Source of the DNA: Sphaerulina vaccinii
Lineage: Eukaryota > Ascomycota > Dothideomycetes > Mycosphaerellales > Mycosphaerellaceae
Reading direction: 5' to 3'
NCBI GenBank assembly: GCA_022570795.1
Contig: JAKUDP010000003.1
Location: 1,674,001-1,738,000 of the forward strand
DNA: 64,000 nt
The notes under the pieces were generated by a model. The model was given only the letters and a program-made list of their open reading frames with translations. It had not been told where the DNA came from and made no database searches. How positions within the stretch are numbered: the stretch's first letter is position 1; every line of letters begins with the position of its first letter. Of this stretch, positions 33,136-43,677 are shown one piece after another. Both the position numbers and the translations under genes were made by a program.

Positions 33136-35239
33136 TCAATGCATTACCTCTCTACACTCAAGACTCGTCTCAATTCCCCAAGCCTCCCTTACAATTCTCA
33201 ACCACCCCCTCTGCCATTCCCAGTCGAAAGCCTGCTCATGTCCCTGTTTCTTCCACATCTTCTCAAGGAACGTTCTTTCCTCAGCGGTGGGCTCATAGTA
33301 CCCGAAACAACTCCTCCAATCTCTCCCGATCTCCTTCACAATAGCATCGAACAAATCTCCCAGTGTAGAATCGGATTTTTGTCGTGAAACTCCACCAGCC
33401 GGCTTCTTCCATAATCCGGTCATGATATCTCGAACAATGGAATCCTATTTGCAAGCCTTCAGAATCTCCAAAGGCTGATGTCGGGAGTTTTCGCCACGTC
33501 GCCGTTGGGCAGCGTAGTGCTTCTCTAATGTGTGGAGGTGAAAGTTTCCATCTCGTTCTTCTGTGTTTTCGCTTTGGGAGATACAGCTCCACGTGATCTT
33601 CTTTTGAACCCGATGACCCTATTTGAGCAACAGGAATACCTGCGAAATGGAAGAACCAGAAGACGTTGCCGTGTAGGATTCGAATCGCATGTGCATTGTC
33701 TTGTCGAAATCCGTCTCTGTTCGAGAATCTGGCAAATTGACGAGGACTTTTGACCAGCTGCATGGATCGTTGTAGTAGATTCGAGGAGTTATTGATCGTG
33801 TGATAGACCCTTTTGTTTATGCGTTGCAGGGCGAAGAGCTGGACAATTGGCTGTCGGGCATTGGGACTCATGCATCTAGTTGCGCTATCGGGGATGGTAG
33901 GCTCCAGGTTCAGTAAGATCTGCTCGAGTAGTTCTGTAATGCCGAAGACTTTGGCAACTGCAGACAAGGTTTGGGTGTGACCAGTCATGATCGGGACTGC
34001 TGTCTCCACTGGACGCGAGAAGAAGATATGGTTGATGGTCGAGCCGATCTTCGAGATGGCATCATAGTGTGGTGGTACACTGGCTCGTCTGGGCTGAACG
34101 ACGGTGCCGACATCCGAATCTTCAGGACCATCACTTTCATCGTTGGAGTACAGGTGACTCTCCAGCCGCTCTACGGCACTGCAGAATGCATCATAAAAGC
34201 CACCTAACGTAAGGCTTCTCAAAGCTTCAGTATCCCACTCCAGAGTCTCAACCTCCCGAGGGTGAATGTAATTGCGATAGGTCACTGTGATATGGAAGCA
34301 TAATTCTTCTGTATCCTGAAATCCAGAAGCCTTCATGTCTCGCCACGAAGCTCTAGGATCTTGCAAAGTCTCCATGTCGTGCGGATTAGCGATTTCGTCC
34401 CAGTCCCGGAATGTGTGCATGCCGCGCTTACGCATATAGCGTTCCAGATATATGGTATTACGTCTCAAGAAGTCGAAGCGGATCCCCGCAAAGTCCAGGA
34501 AGCAGAGCAGAGGTGCGAACTGCATGCCGCTCTGATCATACTTGAAGCGCCTATACGGAGATGGATCAATAGCTTCAGGAATGTACTTGCCATCTATCCA
34601 CCATCGAGTATTGGGTGTCTTCGGTCGCGTCCCGAGCCCCATGCGACGTTTCAGCTCCAGTGAGCCGTTGATAGCCCGCAGAGTCGTTTTGGACAGCCGG
34701 CGGAGCACGAAAAGCCTATACATGGGCTGCTGCGCGCGCAGAGGCAGATGCTTGATCTGAGTGAGTACTGGTCCTCTATTATGTTCTCGCCAATGCCGGT
34801 CGTGCCAGACCGATGTGACGGGTCCTTTCTTTGGCTCGTTCGGAAGCTGGAGAAGTAGCATCTCTATCAGCTTCGAATTGCCAAACACCCGCGCAGCAGC
34901 GTCCGCGCGTCGCTTTATTTTTCGTAGCTGTATGGAACCATCGATAGTGGCCTGGAACGTCTGATTTACGCGCTGTATAGAAAAGAGCTTTCTAGGACCC
35001 ATGTGAAGGAGTATCATTTCCAGCAACTCGGTAGTGCCGAAGACTCGAGCAACAGGACCCACACCCTGTTCTTCTGGCTGCTCCGTGGTCGCGAGAGTGG
35101 ATGGCGTGTCTGGGTAAAGTTCACGCAGGAGAAATTCCGAAGCAGTAGCCAACAGCCCCAGATCCCCATCTCTTTCCTCGATGAGGCGCATGATTTGCTC
35201 AAAACCCTCCAACAGAGTTGACGTAGACATAGTCCTCAA
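33136..35239 (-). CDS. Fused F-box-like protein (two paralogues in one frame, 3' frameshift)
   Basis: One frame from 35239 to 33293 carries three family boxes: PVARVFGTTELLEMILLHM (about residues 62-80), AARVFGNSKLIEMLLLQL (115-132) and AVAKVFGITELLEQILLNL (about 425). The family's C-terminal TLGGFYDAFCSAVERLE appears before the third box, so two head-to-tail genes seem fused; the second could start at its own Met (MTGHTQTLSAVAK, 33988). The final family tail (STLGDLFDAIVKEIGRDW) is not in this frame but in the overlapping frame 33423-33136, so a 1-nt shift or missed intron lies near 33370-33420. Same strand as paralogues on both sides. Function inferred only from the box. Confidence 0.7.
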
Positions 35240-35581
35240 AGTGTATCAGCCAGAGCTGCGTGCTTCTCACTCATATGACAGCCCCTCCTGGTAAGCTACT
35301 CGCTGGCTCGGCTTATGAGGCTACGATGTAGCTTTTGTGGTATCTACTGTTCGAGTTCTGATAATGTTCTGTTGTTATGATAACCAGAAGTCTTAAAAGG
35401 CGCATGTCAGATAAATGTGAGAGATTGACTCATATACGGGTACCTGCTATTGTCAGCGCAGGATCCTGCAGTAATGGTTCGCTTTCAACTTACCAGCCTT
35501 TCGACCCCATTTCTGAAGATTGATGTCTTGGCACTGGCCAGTGTCCGGTGTCGAGATCATCCGCACTTTGATTGCCTTCTT

Positions 35582-36460
35582 CTAAAACGATATGTTCTCA
35601 CCCAGACGCCGCCAAAGCTCTCGTTGTCGTGGACTTGCCGCGAGGTCACCATCTTTGCTCCGCATGCGCAATTCCCACAAGATCCTCCTAGAACACATGA
35701 TCTTCATTTGCAGTCTGACTCGACGCATCATATCATCATAGAATTCTCCCAGTGTAGTTCCCGGTGATGACTTGAAATACCAGATGACTTTCTCGCCCAG
35801 GGTCCGCGCGTCAAAATAGGGAAGATTGCCATACCACTTATACCAGGTAATCGTGATATGCTTCTCGACGCCCTGTAAGCCACACATCTCTATATTTCTC
35901 AACTCGCTATCCTGGTCCAAGGCTCTCTTTATGTGCGCGGGTATCTCCCTCCAAGTATCGATCCGCTTCTCCCAACTGGAAGTCATTTTCTCCGGCCAAG
36001 CGATATGGATCTTCTCTGGTGACGCAGATTTGACCGGAATCCCGATGAAATCCAGGAACCAGAGAGTATTGGCGTGCTGGGTGAGGACAGGGTGTCTACA
36101 GTGTGCCGCGCGACTGGCAGACATTGGTAAGGCCTGTCTGAGACCCATGGCGACTTGCAGTGATGGAGAGTCTTTCATTGTGTTGAGAAAGGTTCGGCTG
36201 ACCCGGCGTAGGACGAACAAGGCACGTAGTGGCTGCTGAGCTTCTTCACGCATGCCCTGGATGGCTCCGTACGGCTTGCTGGGGCTTATATGGAGCAGGA
36301 TGTTCTCGAGAAGCTCCGGAATGGCGAAGACTTGGTGGACTGCAGGAGTACCTTTCGGTACCGACTCAGACTGGCCTGCGGAGCTGCTTTGTGCGCTTTG
36401 CGCGACGAGTGCCATGTCCAGTAATTCCGGGTCTTCAATTAGTTCGGCCATGCTGGGCAT
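35582..36460 (-). CDS. F-box-like paralogue D
   Basis: Intact 292-residue ORF with N-terminal acidic MPSMAELIEDPELLDMALVA, the box VHQVFAIPELLENILLHI (about residues 40-57), the LFVLRRVSRTFLNTMKDSPS helix, and a C-terminal TTLGEFYDDMMRRVRLQMKI matching the TLGxFYDE motif of the other copies. Diverged from B but clearly the same family. Separated by about 340 nt from the fused copy downstream. Possible SCF adaptor by inference. Confidence 0.75.
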   Translation of the reverse strand: MPSMAELIEDPELLDMALVAQSAQSSSAGQSESVPKGTPAVHQVFAIPELLENILLHISPSKPYGAIQGMREEAQQPLRALFVLRRVSRTFLNTMKDSPSLQVAMGLRQALPMSASRAAHCRHPVLTQHANTLWFLDFIGIPVKSASPEKIHIAWPEKMTSSWEKRIDTWREIPAHIKRALDQDSELRNIEMCGLQGVEKHITITWYKWYGNLPYFDARTLGEKVIWYFKSSPGTTLGEFYDDMMRRVRLQMKIMCSRRILWELRMRSKDGDLAASPRQRELWRRLGENISF

Positions 36461-36800
36461 GGAGCTTGCTTTGGTGGTTGCAGTGGTGTCGAGATCGTAG
36501 CGCAGATTCGGGGTTATTCTTCTGTTGTTGTGCTTGGTGTCGTGGAGTTGATCGAGGCGGCGCGAAATATAATAAGAGGATTCAGGTAAAGCTCCACATC
36601 TGAGTGTCGAGAAGTTGGTTCATCGTGAACTTACCATCAGAAGCATTGAAAAGCCCACATCTTGGCAAAGTAGCAACGAGAAAGTCTGGTCAAGGCCGCT
36701 GGCTTGATCCGAGATCATCCAGGTTCACTGATCAAGTCAGTGTAGATCCTTCAGTCAGCCTGCTTCCAAAATTATTCCAATAGTCCGACGCTCAGCAAAT

Positions 36801-37277
36801 ATGGCAGCAACAATCGCAAGAGGGACCTCCCATAGGTCGCGCACCACACAACGAAGCGACTTCATGACGATTCCAACAGAGATACAGCTCGAGATTGTTC
36901 GCTATGCCATCATCGCAGACCCCCCCAGGCTCAACTACTTTGGCGAATTAAGCCATCCGCTTCTGGATACATCAGACGTTCACATCCACAGCCTAGTTGA
37001 GGACTTGATCTTCCACGCCTCTGCCATAACTATACCGTACGGGAGCGAGTATTGGCCTCCAAGTGAAGCTATTAATGAACTTGATTTGTTTCTGGAATGC
37101 CACGATAGGATCCATGGAAAGGCCAAGAGGCATCTGATACACTTGAAAGTTGTGGATCGACCTACACAAGAGAGGAATGAAGAAGAATCGGTCCTGTTCT
37201 ATATGGACATAGAGTGGATCGATGGGGCGCGGGCGGTGGGTGTGCACATCGAGATCGAGAATCAAGGAATGTATTGA
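36801..37277 (+). CDS. Short F-box-like or DUF-type protein, tandem family copy 1
   Basis: 158 residues: MAATIARGTSHRSRTTQRSD, then FMTIPTEIQLEIVRYAI (an F-box-like LPxEixxeIxxy pattern), HPLLDTSDVHIHSLVEDLIF, the conserved LECHDRIHGKAKRHLIHLKV and a C-terminal GARAVGVHIEIENQG. Family not recognised. Two damaged relatives follow directly (37480-37640 and 37799-38290) with copied flanks, so the locus was made by tandem duplication. It is divergent from the F-box-like cluster, which is on the other strand. Confidence 0.6.
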   Translation: MAATIARGTSHRSRTTQRSDFMTIPTEIQLEIVRYAIIADPPRLNYFGELSHPLLDTSDVHIHSLVEDLIFHASAITIPYGSEYWPPSEAINELDLFLECHDRIHGKAKRHLIHLKVVDRPTQERNEEESVLFYMDIEWIDGARAVGVHIEIENQGMY

Positions 37278-37479
37278 AGCATGTGCGCGCTCGTCGTGGG
37301 TACTTCTGTCCGTTCTTGTGCTTGTGGTCATGCTGTGCCCGTGGTTAACTCTGGGTACGCGTGTAGAGCGATGGTATTGAAGACGACAACGTCTCAACGT
37401 AGCCTATGCTGCTTCATCCATTTTCAGACCTCGCAGCCTAGTCAGCTGCAAGGCCATCAAGATCGTGTGTCGCTCGAGT

Positions 37480-37640
37480 GTCTTCGGTATAGATGGGCAC
37501 TGGAAGGCTTGGACGAAGGCGGTGGGCGTCAATATCGAGATCGAAAGGGGAGGCATGTCCTGGTTAACCGTGTCGCGCATCGAGTGTGTTCGTCCTGGTG
37601 ATTCTGGTGCCTCTTGTGTTGTGCCTGTGTGGTCAACTCA
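37480..37640 (+). pseudogene. Tail fragment of the same tandem family
   Basis: Sequence equivalent to the end of copy 1 plus its 3' flank. KAWTKAVGVNIEIERGG matches GARAVGVHIEIENQG, and the following stretch CTCTTGTGTTGTGCCTGTGT parallels the flank after 37277. No N-terminal part is present. It marks a partial duplication between copy 1 and the nonsense copy. Confidence 0.7.
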
Positions 37641-37798
37641 TCTTGGCAGAGTTCCCAGTTGGAGAGTTTGGTTGAAGCCGCTGGTTCGATCCGAGAGCAA
37701 CCAGATCCAGTCGAAAGGTTCTGCAGTCATAGTGTATAAAGCTTTCAATCTTCGTCCTGATTTCCTTGAAATCTCCATCTCATCAACGCTACGCAAAT

Positions 37799-38290
37799 AT
37801 GGCAACAACCACAACCGTCCAGGCGACCTCCCAGCCACGCACTTTCATGACGCTCCCATGAGAGAAACAGCTCGAGATCCTCCGCTATGCCTTGATTGCA
37901 GAACCTCCCTACATCTGGTTGTACGACGAACCATGCCATCCGCTCCTAGATATATGGAACCATCACATTCGAAGGCTAGTCGAAGACGTGGTCTTTCACA
38001 CCACCACTATAAACCTAAACTGGGACGAGGTCTGGCATCTGGGAGAAGCATTTGGGCGGTTTCTGGAATATCACGACCGGATCCATGGGAAGTCCAAAAG
38101 ACACATGATACACGTGAGAGTTGTCAATCGTCCTACGGAAGTCCTATATTTATCGCCAAGCTTGCCTCCTGAGGACGAGGATTGGGTGTATTGGGTGAAG
38201 GAGTTTGGTGTGAGCGTCGAAATCGAAGAAGGAGGAGGAACGAGATATCCTCCGTTTTGGCCGCGCTCCGAGAGGAGCTCGTGCTGGTAA
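37799..38290 (+). pseudogene. Tandem family copy 3 with early nonsense codon
   Basis: Starts MATTTTVQATSQPRTFMTLP from ATG at 37799, in the same context (ACGCAAATATGGCAACAA versus CAGCAAATATGGCAGCAA at copy 1). It then meets TGA at 37859 where copy 1 has PTE. After the stop the frame continues EKQLEILRYALIAEPP, HPLLDIWNHHIRRLVEDVVF and LEYHDRIHGKSKRHMIHVRV to a stop at 38290. The upstream sequence (GCCGCTGGTTCGATCCGAG at about 37677) also matches copy 1's upstream flank, so the promoter region was duplicated. Confidence 0.75.
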
Positions 38291-38732
38291 TCCCTCGCTG
38301 GAAATTTGCGCCTTCTATGGCATCGTGTTCAACCCGCAATGCGTGTCCTACTGCTTGAAAAGTCCACACCAGTTGGAATACCCCTCAGCTTGAAGTTCGG
38401 AAGTTCGAATTCCGCCCTGCTGAATCCGCCGTATCTCGTCGACTGGAGACCTGCTTCCCAGGATGTCGACGCCCACCTGATGTCGAAAGAGGAGAAACGA
38501 AGTCCGCAAAATCTAAATTCATTCACCTCCACACTCCCGCAACGGCCCGAACACAGTTCCCCACAGTTTCAGGGTTCAAGCTGTCCCTTTTCATCCGAGG
38601 CTATCTATCTTTTGCCAGGATTGCCAGGACTCGTACATCACGACACTGTCTCCTCCTCCATCTCACCTCACGATGTAGTCCTCCTTCTACCCATACGCAC
38701 TCTGCGTATCAAGAACATACACATACACAACA

Positions 38733-40013
38733 ATGAGCTTCAACCGCAACCCCGTCCTAATCGACGGCGCAGTCAGCGGCCTAGGAAACACGCCCCCCCT
38801 CTCCGGCCTCCGAGTCCTAGAATTCGCAGGTCTAGCTCCAGGTCCTTACGCAGGAATGCTCTGTGCAGACTACGGTGCTCAAGTCCTTCGAATCGATCGG
38901 GCTCATCCAAAAGCCCACTCTTCCAACGAGAATGACACTCCACCACCGACATCCGATCAGTTGACGAGACATAAATCTTCCATAGCAGTAAACACCAAGA
39001 CACCACAAGGAATCGCTCTGATTAAGGACTTGATCAAACATATCGATGTCGTGATTGATCCTTTCCGTCCCGGAGTTCTCGAAAAGATGGGATTAGATCC
39101 TCAGAATGTGATGTTGAGAATCAATCCGAAGCTCATAATAGCGAGGATGACGGGGTTTAGAAGAGATGGGAAGTATAAAGATATGGCTGGACATGATATA
39201 AACTACATTGCCGTCTCTGGCGTTCTTTCAATGTTGGGAGGAGCGGGCCAGAAACCGCAGCCGCCATTGAATTTGATGGGAGACTTCGCTGGAGGAGGAG
39301 CGGTGTGTTTTATGGGAATTTTGTTGGCGCTGTTGGGGAAGGAGAGGACGGGACAGGGACAGGTTGTTGAGGCGAATATGGTTGATGGATCAGCGCATCT
39401 TGCGTCGATGCCGAGATTTGGGCTGAAGACGCCGATGTGGGATGCTCCGAGGGGGACGAATACGCTTGATGGTGGAGCGCCGTATTATGGGACCTATGAG
39501 ACAAAGGATGGGAAATATGTTGCTGTTGGGGCGCTGGAGCCGCAGTTTTATGCTGAGCTGTTGAAGGGGTTGGGGGTCACTCAAGAAAAGTATAAATGGG
39601 TGAAGAATAGACTCGATAAGAAGACTTGGAAGGATCAGAAGCAAGTCTTTGAGAAGTTGTTCAAAGCGAAGACGAGAGCTGAATGGGAGAAGATCTTCGA
39701 CGGGACTGATGCATGTGTTACGCCGGTCAAGACGCAGCAAGAGCTCGAGGAAGAGGGCTTTGATCAGAGGCCTATTGTCACACTTCAGTCGACTCCTGGC
39801 CTTGCTATCCATGAGGCTGATTCCGAGGACAGAGATCCTGCCACTGGACAAGGCATTGGTGTTGAAGATGGAGGTTGGGCAAGTAGTGGCTTGCATCCTG
39901 GCGAAGGTGGTGAAGATGTGCTTGGCAAGTGGATGGGCTGGAGTAGAAACAGAGACTACGATGTGGTCAATGGTGGCCTAGAGCTCCGACCTGGATTGAA
40001 GTCGAGATTGTGA
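38733..40013 (+). CDS. Alpha-methylacyl-CoA racemase / CoA-transferase family III
   Basis: Enzyme of branched-chain fatty acid breakdown, mitochondrial or peroxisomal in relatives: it racemises the 2-methyl centre of acyl-CoA so that beta-oxidation can proceed. The N terminus has PPLSGLRVLEFAGLAPGPYA and GMLCADYGAQVLRID, hallmarks of CoA-transferase family III. Candidate catalytic residues known in AMACR are a His in KDMAGHDINYIA and an Asp in LNLMGDFAGGGA, both seen. NTLDGGAPYYGTYETKDGKY follows, then the C-terminal adaptor. 426 residues versus about 380 in relatives, because of a longer N terminus and tail. No intron. A true CoA-transferase role cannot be excluded. Confidence 0.92.
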   Translation: MSFNRNPVLIDGAVSGLGNTPPLSGLRVLEFAGLAPGPYAGMLCADYGAQVLRIDRAHPKAHSSNENDTPPPTSDQLTRHKSSIAVNTKTPQGIALIKDLIKHIDVVIDPFRPGVLEKMGLDPQNVMLRINPKLIIARMTGFRRDGKYKDMAGHDINYIAVSGVLSMLGGAGQKPQPPLNLMGDFAGGGAVCFMGILLALLGKERTGQGQVVEANMVDGSAHLASMPRFGLKTPMWDAPRGTNTLDGGAPYYGTYETKDGKYVAVGALEPQFYAELLKGLGVTQEKYKWVKNRLDKKTWKDQKQVFEKLFKAKTRAEWEKIFDGTDACVTPVKTQQELEEEGFDQRPIVTLQSTPGLAIHEADSEDRDPATGQGIGVEDGGWASSGLHPGEGGEDVLGKWMGWSRNRDYDVVNGGLELRPGLKSRL

Positions 40014-41523
40014 AGAAGCGGCCGCTGTCTGCTGAGTTAAGTAGTCGCGATCACGATCTGTCTTACATCAGCGCAGCATTTGAGAAATCCAGATTACCGC
40101 TGTTCTCGCTGACACTTTTGCATCCTAGACTAGAGGCTGTATTTGATCTCCCGGTGGAATGGCGGTCTCGCTAACCCTTGCAGTGGAGCTTGTTCCGAGA
40201 ATGATCAGTGAGACAAGCTGCTGTACGAGATGGCGGACTTGCTGGCGTGATCTGCCTCAAGTTGCGTATGCTGTCTCAGTCGTCTGATCAGGACTGCATC
40301 ATTCTTCGCTCCGATGAGAGGCGAAGAGAAGCACATGCACTTTTTGTTGCGCAGGCAGTGGATAGTCCTCCTTGCGAGGCCTCAACGAGCCAAACATGCT
40401 GGTCGCCAACTACTTCGAGAGTATAGCGATGGTAATGAACGATGTCATCTGGTGGTGCTGACGAACTTGCTTAGTACCCTGCTGGAAATCATGAATTGCG
40501 CAAACTGTTGGTCTTAGCCATGCCCCACAGAAGGCGGACTGTATTGGTGCTGACTGACAACCACGCTACGGAGTGACAGGGAGTCGTAAGTGAGGTCTGT
40601 ATGGCTCGGAATCCGAACTGCCAAGAGCTTGAAGTGGAGATGTATTGATGAAGCATCCTAGGTGAAGCAATTTGCTTGTGTAGTTGAAGACACTTCTGAA
40701 ACACGGAGCTCGAGCTGTATGCATGTTGGTGTCTCGGCATTGTGGCTTGCATATTAGCTGTACAGAGGCGCATGCTATTGCAGGTCATATCAGCTCTGCT
40801 ATGGGCGCGGTGAAAGAACTCGTTCAGGCTTGAGTTTGAGCTGTTCCTCAAATCTGGATCAGGAAGGAGCTTTGGTTCTGCCTGAACGATCTGACAGGTG
40901 GCGCCCTCGTGTCGAGCGCATGGCCCAGGAGATCTGCGGGTAGATGCAGTGGCTGAAGCTGCGAAGTGCTGCAGAAGCACACGAGTCAAGATGCAGATCA
41001 GGTGCGTTGGTTCTTGTCTTCGCTGTCCGGCCGATGTATGGCCTGGAAGCATCAGGAGACCAATATCGCTAGCAAGTGGAAAGCGAGGGCGAGCTGCGAA
41101 GGCGCATCGTAATCGTACCATGATGCAGATGATTGGGTGTGTTGTCGATGAGAAAGATGGAAGATGGAGGAAGTGTGGCTTGCAGCATTGCAGCATTGAA
41201 GTAGTACTTCTGCACGGCTGAATGATCGCCTTGGCCCGCAAGTCTATCAGACTAGACCGTGCCTTCCTCAAATCGATGCATACTCGGCGCCTGTAACCTC
41301 CTTCTCTTCTTATTGCTGTTATTACTCAGACTTGACCAACTCCTTCTCTTCTGTCCTGATCCCCTGATCCCACGTGTCGCCCGATCGCGCTCCATCTTGC
41401 CCTATCGTCAACCTCCTCCACAACAACACGCGCCGGATAGTCTCGTATACTTTTTGGTACCTGGCCGATAAACCGCTTATCGCCGGCGGGGAGCTCCTAC
41501 AGGGCGCCAACCCAACCACAAAT
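40014..41523. other. Intergenic, no supported gene
   Basis: Normal composition. A 260-codon frame on the minus strand (40489-41271) has low-information, Ser/Arg/His-rich translation and no motif, so I do not call it. The right end contains the promoter and leader of the URC4-like gene. Confidence 0.5.
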
Positions 41524-41640
41524 ATGGGGCTCTTCAAAAGGCGGAAAGACACAAACAACCACGACATCAACAGCTCCATATTTCACACCACCACCAGCAG
41601 ATTCAGCACGAAGCAGCGAGTCAACAGTGATATTGCGCAG

Positions 41641-43115
41641 ATGGCCAACATACCCGATATACCATTGCCTCGAGCACCAGACCCTCAGGCCAACCCCGCC
41701 GCGTACCTGCGTAGCATCTATGCAGTCCGGGAACGAACGAAGCTGGTGCTGGAGAAGGCGAAGAGGAACCAATTGAGACATTTCACTGTAGACATGTCCA
41801 AGTTTCCAGACACGGCAGCTTACGTGGTGTCCATAATCAAGGTATGCTTCCTCAAGCACGACCTGCGTTCCTGCATGAAGCTGAGTACATTGGTAGCGAG
41901 ACTTCGATCCGGACTATAGCAAGATACCACCTCATGGCAGATGGCAGCACTTTGAGGTCGGCGGGATTCCACGAATTGACCAACTTATGCGCACATGGCC
42001 AAGCACGGTTGACAACCAGGAGCGAACGCGGCGCTTGATTGACCTCTTCCTGGTCTCAGTACTGCTCGATGCTGGAGCTGGGACGAAATGGCAATACAAG
42101 TCAAAAGAGAGTGGCAAGATCTACAAGCGAAGTGAGGGTCTCGCAGTGGCTAGTTTGGAGATGTTTAAGACTGGTCTCTTCTCCAGCAACGAGGAGCAGC
42201 CATACCAGGTCGATAGCGATGGCTTGAAGAAGCTGACTGTGGAGAACATGGCCAAGGGATTGCAGGTGACTGCTGAGAACCCAATCGACGGACTGGAAGG
42301 CAGGACGAACCTTCTCATAAGACTTGGAGACTCGCTCCTCAACCAGGAGATCTTTGGTCCAGAACACAGACCTGGAGGCATGCTCGACTACCTGCTTGGT
42401 CACCCTGCAACGCACGCCACTTCTGTCCCAGTTGTGCCGCTTCCTACTCTATGGGACACCCTCATGACTGGCCTTGTTAGCATCTGGCCAGCGACACGAA
42501 CACAGATTGATGGTGTGGCTCTGGGAGATGCCTGGCCGTGCGGATCTATGCCATCACATCCCACACAACCCTGGGAGAACATCGTGCCTTTCCACAAGCT
42601 GACACAATGGCTCACTTACTCATTGATGGTGCCTATGCAGAAGCTGGCGAACATACACTTTGCAGGCGTGGAGCTAATGACTGGACTTCCCGAATACCGG
42701 AATGGTGGTCTCCTTGTCGACACCGGCCTTCTGACTCTGAAAGAGGATGATGCGCAAAGGGGTCTGGCGCAATACCAGCTGAACGCGACAAGGAAAGGGC
42801 AGCCAAACGTGGAAGTGGTTCCTCTGTTCACCGCTGATGACGATGTCATTGTAGAGTGGCGAGCTCTCACAGTAGGATTCCTCGACGAACTGCATGTGGA
42901 AGTCAATGCTCTTCTTGGCTTCACTGGAGACGATAAGCTGAGTCTGGCACAAGTGCTTGAGGCCGGTACTTGGAAGGTCAGTACACTCTGCACACGTCAG
43001 CGTTGAGGAGGCAGCTAACACTATTACACAGGGCGGACGGGAGATCGCCGAAGTCTCCAGACCAAACACAAAGGAGCCACCAATCATGATCCTATCTGAC
43101 GGCACAGTGTTCTAG
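41641..43115 (+). CDS. URC4: URC4/urg3-type uracil catabolism protein (DUF1688)
   Basis: Member of the URC pathway by which many fungi use uracil as nitrogen source; biochemical step unknown. Exons 41641-41841, 41897-42976 and 43032-43115, with introns of 55 and 55 nt (GTATGC...GGTAG; GTCAGT...CACAG). Protein landmarks: NPAAYLRSIYAVRERTKLVL, then PPHGRWQHFEVGGIPRIDQL, SVLLDAGAGTKWQYKSKESG, YKRSEGLAVASLEMFKTGLF, RPGGMLDYLLGHP, PLPTLWDTLMTGLVSIWP, FHKLTQWLTYSLMVPMQKLA, and the end PPIMILSDGTVF. I prefer the Met at 41641 by family length; an in-frame Met at 41524 (MGLFKRRKD) would add 39 residues, possibly a targeting or disordered extension. Confidence 0.94.
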
Positions 43116-43677
43116 CATAGCAGTGGCTATGTTGGTTGGACTCATGATCCACACACCTTCACCGAGGGCGACGATGGCGAGTTCGAACTAGCGCGGACCT
43201 GGAGACGGAGGCAGTCCGCGAATATGGACGGTGCCTGTTCCAGCAGACGGCGCAACAGCAGACAGCTCGAGAACATCACGAATTCTTCTCCGCAAGGCGA
43301 ACACCCACTCCGAGCCCATCCGCCGAGAGGTCGCAGCACAGTGCCCAGGTCTAGCAGCACAGCGGACACCGGCTACTATACCGCGCGGGAAGGTTTCGCG
43401 TGTTAGGAATTCATACGACAGCAATGACGACTGATGAGATGCATCAAGATACATCTGCACTATGGCATGACTACAGGACGAGGGACGTGGCTGCATCACT
43501 TTCTGTACTATCAGCGTCCCCGGTAATGTCGAATGTCGAATATGTGGTGGCTTTGCAGTAGTTCGATGACTCTGCATTAGATGGGCCTGATAGCATACCT
43601 ATCCTATAGACGGCCTTCAAACGTCACGGCTTCTGCCCACTACTACTCCATCAATCCTATCATCCCTTAATGACACC

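Noticed and set aside
40489..41271. 260-codon minus-strand ORF
   Set aside because: Translation is Ser/Arg/His/Cys-rich without hydrophobic pattern or motif and overlaps plus-strand ORFs of similar quality; looks like chance.
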